Assembly: GCA_951799425.1 (NCBI GenBank)
Contig: OX637394.1
Span: forward strand, 17,169,001-17,233,000
Direction of reading: 5' to 3'
Origin: Ilex aquifolium
Lineage: Eukaryota; Streptophyta; Magnoliopsida; Aquifoliales; Aquifoliaceae
DNA length: 64,000 nucleotides
Shown: one piece after another, positions 56,465 to 64,000 of the stretch
Numbering within the stretch: position 1 is the stretch's first letter
How the letters are laid out: each line of letters opens with the position of its first letter
Program-made: the position numbers and the translations under genes
Notes under the pieces: model-generated
What the model was told of the DNA's origin: nothing
The model's database searches: none
The model's input: only the letters and a program-made list of their open reading frames with translations

Positions 56465-57525
56465 AGTTAGAAGCTCAAAAATTTATTAAGAGTCTAAGAC
56501 TCTTTTCATAAAGATCGTTGAGGAGTTTTAAACCCCGAAAATTAGTAAAAGAGTTAGAAACTCTTTACTTTAATTTTTGCACTATTTAATTTGTAGGAGT
56601 TTTGAAACTCCAAAAATAGTGAAGAATTTAAATGATCAAATTATCACTTAAAAGGAGTCACATACTAATATCAATTTAAAAGAGTTATAAACTCTTTAAG
56701 TTAAATTTTTTTGTTCACCAACAAATCTTTTTATGGGATGCACCAATAAGTTTTGTCGAGAGAAGTCGAAGGCTCTATTAGAGTTAAAATTCTATTCTTT
56801 GCTAAAAGGAGTCGAGGACTTCTTCATGTGTTTCATGGGTGATTTGAGAGACCTTTAACCAAGTGGGTTGCCAAGTGAGTAAATTTTGCCAATTCTACAA
56901 GCCATCTAGAGTCTAGAATTTTTATGCTTTCATTTTAGCACATTTTCTTCAGATGGGCTCAATAGTAGATTCTTTGAAAGAGTTTGAAACTCAAGCCAAA
57001 TTAAATTGGGTCCATCTAAGACTTTTCGGTTGCCATTTTTTTATGTATAGAGGAGTTTGAATTAGATTCAAAGACTTTTATTTTGCTAAGAAAACAGTAG
57101 GTGTCTTTGGAGAGAATTCGAAATACTCTTTCATTTAACAGTTTGGTTGATTTGTGAAGAACCTAAGGCTCTTTTAGTGCCGCGAAGAGTTTATAACTCC
57201 AGGGATCTTTGCGCTATAGCAAACTTTAGGAGTTGATAACTCCTTAAATCACATCATGAGCCTTTGTAAAGGGGAGTCGGAGATTCCAAGAAATTTAGTT
57301 GACGAGTCCAAGACTCCATATTTTTTCGAGTTAAAAACTCAGAAATTTTTAGGAGTTAAAACTCTAGCCCGCCCTCTTTTTATAAGGAGTTAGAAACTCC
57401 TTTGCCATACAATATGGAAGACTCCATAACGAGAGAGTCGAAGAAGCTTTTGTCAGTTTCATAGAAGAGTGTAACACTCTTACAGTTTTTGCGTCGTACT
57501 GAAGCGAAGGAGTTGAAAACTCCGC
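56465..57525. repeat. Array of short quasi-palindromes (GAGT...ACTC)
   Basis: About two dozen units of the form (A/G)GAGTT(N2-4)AAACTC(C/T) recur every 30-70 bp, for example GAGTTAGAAACTC, GAGTTTGAAACTC, GAGTTATAAACTC, GGAGTTGATAACTCC and GGAGTTAGAAACTCC. Each can form a 5-7-bp stem. The spacers differ, so it is not a plain satellite. The array lies downstream of integrase and runs into its last codons. Confidence 0.8.
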
Positions 57526-60500
57526 TTTGAAAACAGCTTTGGATGACTGCATGGATGGAAATGAAAGAGTTTAATAAGACTTCTTCTTCTGTTTGCAACT
57601 CGTAGTTTTTATGCCTGATTACCCTTGAGATGATGTAAGGACCTTTCCAGTTAGGACCTAACTTTTCATGAGTGGGGTCTTTTCTCGCAGGAAAGAGTTT
57701 TCTAAGTACTAGATCTTCGACTTTAAAACTCTTGTGTTTGACCCTCATGTTGTAATATCTTGTTGTCTTCCTCTGATAACCCTTGATGTGGTGCAAATAT
57801 TTGTCTCTTTTTTCATCTAAGAGGTCGAGATTTAGCAGAAGTGATTCGTCATTATGCTCAGGCTCTGAGAATTCATCCCTAGGGGATGGGATACCAACCT
57901 CTACCGGTGCTACTACCTCGGTTCCAAATGCCAAAGCGAATGGTGCTCCCTGAGTTGCTGATCTGGCGATTGTTATGTAAACCCACAACACTTCTGGGAT
58001 GTGTTTTACCCATTTCCCTTTCAGAACTTCTAGCTTGGTCTTTAAGGCTGCTTTTATGGTTCTGATGGTCACCTCCGCTTGCCCGTTGGACTGTGGATGG
58101 GTTGGAGCTGAGAAGTAATTCTTTATTCTTAGCTCGGCACAAAACTTTTTGAACTTGAGATTGTCAAATTGCTTCCCATTGTCGGAGACGATTGCTCTGG
58201 GTATCCCAAACCTACAGATTATAGACTTCCATGTGAAGTTTTGAACCTTCTATTCTTTGATGGTTGTCAAGGGCTCCACTTCTGCTCATTTGGTAAAGTA
58301 ATCTACCCAAATGTTAGCGAACTTGCATTGTCCAATACTAGTGGGAAGGGGTCCAAGTATGTCCAGACCCCATTGCTGGAACGACTAAGGGCTTACCACT
58401 GAGGTCAGGAGCTCTGGTGGACAATGAGGGACGTTGGCGTGTACCTGGCAGACCTTACATTTTTTGACCATATCTGTGGTGTCTTTGAGTATAGTGGGCC
58501 AGAAATAGCCCTGCCTTAGTACATTTCCTGTCAGAGCTCGGGCTCCGATATGGTTGCCGTAAATTCCTTCGTGAACTTCCCTGAGTATGTAGTTAACATC
58601 CTCATCTCCTACGCATTTGAGGAGAGGTGCTGAAAAATCTCGCTTATATAAATTTTCCAGCAGAATTGTGAATCTGGATGACCTGACTCTTAGCTTTGCA
58701 GCCTCTTTGAGATCTTCTGGCAGGGTTCCATTTTGAAGATACTCTCTGATTAGGTCCATCCAACTCGACGGGGCCAATACAGGGAGCACTTCTTCATCTT
58801 CATGGCTTACGGATGGTTCAGCTAGGTGCTCGACTGGTATTAACCTATCCAAGTTCTCATGGGATACTGTAGCGAGCCTTGCCAAAGCGTCTGCTCGAGA
58901 GTTCTCAGCTCTAGGGACATGTTTGACTTTAACTTGAACGAACTTTTTGATCAATTCTTTCACCTTCTTGAGGTACAAGACCATTCTTTCTCCCTTAGCC
59001 TCATAAGTTTCCTCGATCTGCTTCACCACGAGCTGGAAGTCGCTGTAGATTTCTAGCTGTTCTGCCTCCATTGAGTGCGTCAGATTGAGTCCAGCAATGA
59101 CAACTTCATATTCTGCTTCGTTGTTTGAGGCCTTAAATCCGAATATGAGGGTGTATTCGACATCTATTCCATCTAGGGAGGTCAGAATCAACTTTGCACC
59201 GCTTCCTTGAGCGTTGACAGCTCCATCTATTGAAAGCTTCTAGGTGGGGAGGTCGGGTACCAGCTGGGTGGCTTCCATAGGTGCCTCTGGGGTCGTAGTA
59301 AACTCTGCCATGAAATCTGTCAGAACCTGTCCTTTGATTGCTACTCTGGGTTTGTACCTGATATCGAACTCACTGAGCTCTATGGCCCATTTGACCAACC
59401 TCCCAGAAGACTCGGGTTTATGTCATACCTGCTTCATTGGCTGGTCTGTTGGGACCTCAATGGTGTGAGTCTGGAAGTACGGTCTGAGCCTTCTTGCATC
59501 TGTAACCAGAGCTAAGACAAGCTTCTTCATCTTTGGATATATCTCCTATGCTCCCCTCAGAGCTCTGCTACAGTAATAGACTGACTGATGAGCTCTGTCT
59601 CGTTCTCTTACCAGTGCTGCACTGGTCTAGAAATCCGAAACAACGAGGTAGAGGGTGAGCACTTCCCCTTCTAGAGGACTTACCAGAACTGGAGGTGAAC
59701 TTAGGTAATTTTTAAGGGCCTTGAATGCTTCTTCGCATCAGGTGTCCCACTGGAATGCATTTTTTAAGATTTAAAAGAAAGGTTGACATTTGTCGCTTGA
59801 CCTGGACACAAAGCGACTCAAGACTGCGATTCTTCCTGTAAGGCGTTAGACCTCTCTGGTATTGGAAGGAGGTTGCATGTCTAGTATCGCTTTGACTTTC
59901 TCTGGGTTAGCCTTAATCCCTCTGCTATTGACTATGAAACTCAAGAATTTTCCCGCAGAGACCCTAAAGGCACACTTGGCGGGGTTGAGCTTCATCTGGT
60001 ATTCCTTTAGGACCTGAAACGATTCTTCAAGGTGCCTGATGTGGAGTTCGGCTTTCAATGATTTTACCAACATGTCGTCAATGTATACTTACATAAATGT
60101 TCCCATTTGTTTTTGGAATATTCGGTTTACCAGGCGTTGGTAAGTGACTTCAGCATTCTTGAGTCCGAAGGGAATGACCTGGTAGTAGTATGTCCCCTGC
60201 TCTGTTACAAAGGAGGTCTTCTCTTGGTCACTGGGGTCTATTCTGATTTGGTTATGCCCAGAGAAAGTGTCCATAAAGCTGAGGAGCTCGTGTCCGACTG
60301 TGGCATCTACAATCAGATCAATCCGTGGTAAGAAAAATTATTTTTAGGACAAGCTCGGTTGAGGTCGGTAAAGTCGATGCAGAGGCGTCACTTGCCATTG
60401 GTCTTCTTGACGAGGACCACGTTTGCTAGTCAGGTCGGGTAATCCAACTCCTTGATAGCTTTTGCGTGGAGAAGTTTGCTGACTTCCTCATTAATCACAT

Positions 60501-61341
60501 TTTGGCGCTCTGGGGCAAAACTCCTTCGTTTCTGCTTGATGGGTTTATAGGATGGGTTCACACTGAGCTTGTGTGTGATGATTGAGGGGTCAATTCCTTT
60601 CATGTCTTCTTGTTTTCAGGCAAACACTTCTATATTTCTTCTGAGGAATTGAATTAGGAGATCTTTAATTTCCCTACTTAGCTTAGATCTCACGTATACC
60701 AAATGCTTTGGCTTTTCATCAAGCTGAATGAGCTCTAGCTCTTCCAAGGGCATCAGCTTGGTCTCCAGCTCATCCCTCATGTCAAGATCGTCCAACTGGA
60801 TGTTTTCGACCTCTTTTGTTTTCATGGATGCCATGTAGCACTCCCTTGCTGTACGCTGGTCTCCTCGGACCATTCCAATTTCATTTTTCGTTGGGAACTT
60901 TATGATGAGGTGGTAGGCAGAAGGGATAGCCCTCATGGCATTGAGGAAAAGTCTTCGAAGCAGGATGTTGTACGCTGAAGGTGCATCAACCACTAGGAAT
61001 CTCACTGTGGTGGTGGCCTGGCAGGGAGGATCTCTCATAGTGAGCATGAGCTGGATTGATCCCAAGGGTAGCACCTTTTCTCCCAAGAATTCCAATAGGT
61101 GGGCGCTTACTGGCTCGAGTTTATCTCTGCCTATATCAATCTTGTCGAAGGCAGACGCGAAGATGATGTTGGTAGAGCTCCCGTTGTCAATTAGGACTCG
61201 ATGGACGGTTCTGTTGGCGACGATGACCCTTACCACCAGGTGGTTGTCATGGGGATGCTGGCAGCCTTCCAAATCTGAGTCTGAGAAGGTGATGTCCGTG
61301 TTTAATCGAGGTGTTTTGGACACGGTGTGAATTTCCAGCAC
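57380..61341 (-). mobile_element. Protease, RT, RNase H and integrase region (fossil)
   Basis: Protease (VLIDNGSSTNIIF near 61170), RT (SFVTEQGTYYYQVIPFGLKNA near 60220, and LVKSLKAELHIRHLEESFQVLKEY), second RNase H (FGFKASNNEAEYEVVIAGL near 59120), integrase zinc block (HEGIYGNHIGARALTGNVLRQGYFWP near 58540) and catalytic end (VLWVYITIARSATQGAPFALAFG). The order and second RNase H fit Tat. Broken. Confidence 0.78.
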
Positions 61342-61439
61342 CTTGTCAATTCTGATTTTGCGTAGGTGAGCCTTCTTGGCTGAGATGGACTCTCTGCCTC
61401 CAGCGAATCCTCCGAATATTACTCTGATCTCCCCTAGAG

Positions 61440-63021
61440 GTTGTTGATGCTGTGCAAGGACTTGCTACTGAGGTGCTGGAGTTCGGTTCTGATTTTCATA
61501 TGCCACAAAGCGGCGCAACTGCCCTCGTTGAATTAGGAATTCGATTTTCTTTTTCAACTGGATACAATCATCAGTGAGGTGGCCATGGTTTCTATGGTAC
61601 TCGCAATACTTTATCGGATCTCTTTTTGTTGGGTCCGCCTTCATTCGAGGTGGCCACCTTAGGAATTTCTCGTTCCGCACTTCATAGAGGATCTAGGATA
61701 CTGTAGCTGTGAGAGGAGTGAGTTGCCGATGTGCGTACCTCCGTTGCAATTCTGGCTACGGAGGACCTAGGCGGTCCCTGACATCTCTCCTCCTTTTGGG
61801 GGATCGATTTATGTCTCTTCTTGGAAACCTGTCTCTGCCATTCTTTGTTTTGGGACTTCGATCCCTCTTCTTTTCTTCCTTCCCTTTCTCCTTCTGTGCG
61901 GATGAGTTTCCCATTTTAGAAAGGAGAACCTCTTCGCCATTAATTACTTTTCAGCCTTGGCAAGCACCTCGGCCATACTGGTCTGCGGGTTTTTGGATAT
62001 GGAGAACATCAAGTCCTTTGATTGTACTCCTAGCCCGGCGATGAAAGTAGTGATGACAAATTTTTCGTCTGGAACGTCCACTTTCAGTGACTCTGAGTTG
62101 AACCTTTGGACATAGGACTGCAGGTTCTCATCAGGTCTTTGTTTCACATTCAATAAATGGTAACTCAGTTTTCGGTAGGTACGAGCTCCCTATGAAGTGT
62201 GACACAAAGGATATAGAGAGCTCTTTGAAAGAGGAGATAAATGCTGGGGTTAGCCTGTTGAACCAGGCTAAGGCTGAGCCCTTTAACGTGATGGCGAAAG
62301 CTCGGCATCGTACAGGGTTTTGATATCCGTGTAACTCCATCTGGTTTTTGTAGGTGTTGAGGTGATCCATGTGATCTTTCTTCCCATCAAAGACCTCCAT
62401 CTGAGGCATTCTGAATTTCAGAGGGAGGGGGAAGTGCAGCACGTTCGCAGTAAAAAGGGACTCAGTCTGCTACACCAAGGCGTCCATAGTTACTGGAGTC
62501 TTGCCTTTAACAGTTTCTTTCATGTTGTTGAGTTCTTGCTGGATATCTTTGAAATGTTGTTCCCAATATTGTTCTCTTCTTTCTTGCGGAAAAGGGAAAA
62601 ATTCATTTTTCTCAGTTCCCACGATTTGGATATGTACTTCTTCGTTGTCTCCATTTCTAGGAGGTGGATGAGGAGCATAGTCCATGGCTTGACTATTTTC
62701 ACCCCCTTCATTAACTTCTCTTAGGGGATCGAGACGTTGATGCTCTCCTTGTGGGGGATCATTCTGGGCTGGTCGTGTCTTCTGGGGACCTTGTCGGAGT
62801 TTCAAAAGCTCTTCATTCTATTGAAGTAGACGTTAGTTGACTAGACAAAGAGTTTTCAGTTCATTATTTGAAGGAGGATCCGCCATAGGAAGGTTATTCT
62901 CAGTGGTAGACAGGAAATCTTGAAGGTTTTCTTGTTGTCTTCCACTGGTGGCTTCCTGTTGGTTCTGTATCCGCTGAGGATTCAACTGGCTTCTGCTCAT
63001 ATTATGCGTAGAGACCATCAA
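61440..63021 (-). mobile_element. Gag region (fossil)
   Basis: Contains the capsid-like blocks MEVFDGKKDHMDHLNTYKNQM, LKGSALAWFNRLTP and RPDENLQSYVQRFNSE, and farther on YCEYHRNHGHLTDDCIQLKKKIE in the nucleocapsid position. An Asn/Gln/Pro-rich N-terminal stretch lies near 62470-63021. Broken. Confidence 0.75.
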
Positions 63022-63085
63022 TTACTGAAGGAGATCAGTACTTTTATGACAGGAATAGTCATTCCTACAGACGGCGCGAAACTAA

Positions 63086-63689
63086 TGGTGATCCAAACGT
63101 GGTTGAACAGTACAAATATATATATGAAAGTAAGGTTTGGTTCATTTATATATATATATGAAAGTAAGGTTTGGTTCAAGCTACGAGGCTTTTGAAGATA
63201 ATGCAACGATGTGTGGATAAATGATAGTTTGCGCAGTAGAGTTATAAAAGTTCACCAGCTCGGGAGCTCGGCTAATCCACTCTTTAATGGAGTCTCTTGC
63301 TCCTGGGATCTATATTGACGGTTTTGAGATGATTACACAATATTCTAGGTACAACTTGGGTTGCTTGTCTCGTAATGAGGTCTTAGTACAATATTTATAG
63401 CCTAATTCCTAATTCTATGGGATCTGTGGGGAGATATTCGCCTTCTTCTCACAGGATCTCCTTTGATTTTAGGAGATGATCTTGGACGGTTGAGAGTTTT
63501 ATGCCTTGACAGTCGCTTACTGCCGTGGAGGGGATGCCTTCTGGTAGCCAGCTGTCTTCCACTCATCTTCTTCATTGTGCAGACTAAGGAGGGCTCAAGG
63601 TCTGGACCTTTGAGCTCTGGATCTCTTGGCTGACCTCCTTTCCTGACCTCAATTCCCAAGCTTAAACTTAGAATTTTTTTTAGGTATCA
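63086..63689 (-). repeat. 5' LTR of the third Gypsy element
   Basis: On the minus strand it runs from TGATACCTAAAAAAAATTC to GGATCACCA, directly before the TTAGT spacer and primer site. A short repeat with TATATATATGAAAGTAAGGTTTGGTTCA lies near 63115-63178, given here in part only. Confidence 0.65.
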
Positions 63690-64000
63690 TCAGGGTGTTT
63701 GTTTTTTTTAATTGGATTGGAAACAAAGGTTTATTATAGTAATAAAAATGGTTGTAGTACTAGTACCATGAGAGCAAAGGAGGACAAATTGTCCAACGGA
63801 TTGTGCAACACAACAAGAAGGCACTACATTAAAATCAGGAAAAAAAACAGTGCAGTATGGTTATACAACATCAAAATCATAAATTCCTGTCCAATTCACC
63901 AAGATTCTAAAAAGAGGTACATTTGTAAATTCTTACGGATGCCCAAAAAGACGTTGAGATATACCCACAATTCCAATCCTTCAAGCACCTAAACCTTATC
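63690..64000. other. Unassigned right edge
   Basis: No domain was recognised in the plus-strand frame at 63699-63992. Read on the minus strand, an AATAAA near 63733 and the AT-rich unstructured composition would fit the 3' untranslated region of a gene lying to the right, outside the window. This is a guess. Confidence 0.3.

Larger units (their letters stand above)
55880..63689 (-). mobile_element. Third Gypsy/Tat element, decayed, left end uncertain
   Basis: On the minus strand: 5' LTR (63086-63689), primer-site-like TTCGCGCCGTCTGTAGGAA (63062-63080), gag (about 61440-63021), protease, RT, RNase H with the second RNase H, and integrase (57380-61341), then a long non-coding 3' part. No second LTR was recognised, so the left boundary is an estimate. 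It shares with the element at 30049 the CA-TTAGT-primer-site junction. It is broken, with perhaps ten to twenty breaks, and looks old. Confidence 0.8.

Noticed and set aside
63699-63992. 97-residue plus-strand frame at the right edge
   Set aside because: No recognisable domain, no supporting splice structure, and composition like untranslated sequence.

Overview
The window is a repeat-rich piece of a flowering-plant nuclear genome, most likely a eudicot. The evidence is two host genes with plant-type GT-AG introns, Tat-lineage Gypsy and Copia LTR elements, Helitrons, and MITEs of several superfamilies. I cannot name the species from sequence alone. No tRNA, rRNA, CRISPR or bacterial-type gene was seen.

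Host genes. (1) A receptor-like cytoplasmic kinase of the RLCK-VII/PBL type, close to APK2/PBL2-PBL3, lies on the minus strand at 7542-13026. Its six coding exons join in frame to 406 residues. It begins with a short first exon carrying Met-Gly-Ile-Cys, a likely lipid anchor. (2) The 20S proteasome subunit alpha type-3 (PAG1) lies on the plus strand at 44231-54877. Its nine exons give 249 residues, the usual length for this subunit. Its introns hold a LINE fragment, a SINE, a 1.1 kb hAT-type element with a perfect 8-bp target duplication, and a tandem repeat that runs up to a splice acceptor.

Layout. 1-3480: end of a Copia element with its 3' LTR, plus a related diverged LTR. 3839-7148: 3' part of an L1-type LINE, split by a short Copia element (4889-7071, target duplication GTGAC). 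7542-13026: kinase gene. 13771-14562: Helitron with an internal CCACCR-type triplet repeat. 15299-15534: MITE with 21-bp inverted repeats. 15715-26974: 11.3 kb young Gypsy/Tat element on the minus strand (target duplication GTTTT). 27307-29329: three MITEs. 29449-30048: Copia LTR and primer site. 30049-40145: older, heavily decayed Gypsy/Tat element on the plus strand. 41327-43952: cluster of short Helitrons ending about 280 bp before the PAG1 start. 44231-54877: PAG1. 55275-55617: Mutator-type MITE. About 55880-63689: third Tat-like Gypsy fossil on the minus strand. 63690-64000: no clear feature.

Most notable. The first two Tat elements both carry, between integrase and the 3' LTR, a reading frame on the strand opposite to gag-pol that ends in a coiled coil. 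In the younger one it is open across two apparent introns and has its own TATA-like box. The third element has instead an array of about two dozen short quasi-palindromes (GAGT...ACTC) in the equivalent place. The Helitron cluster shows an end-to-end insertion and abuts the PAG1 promoter.
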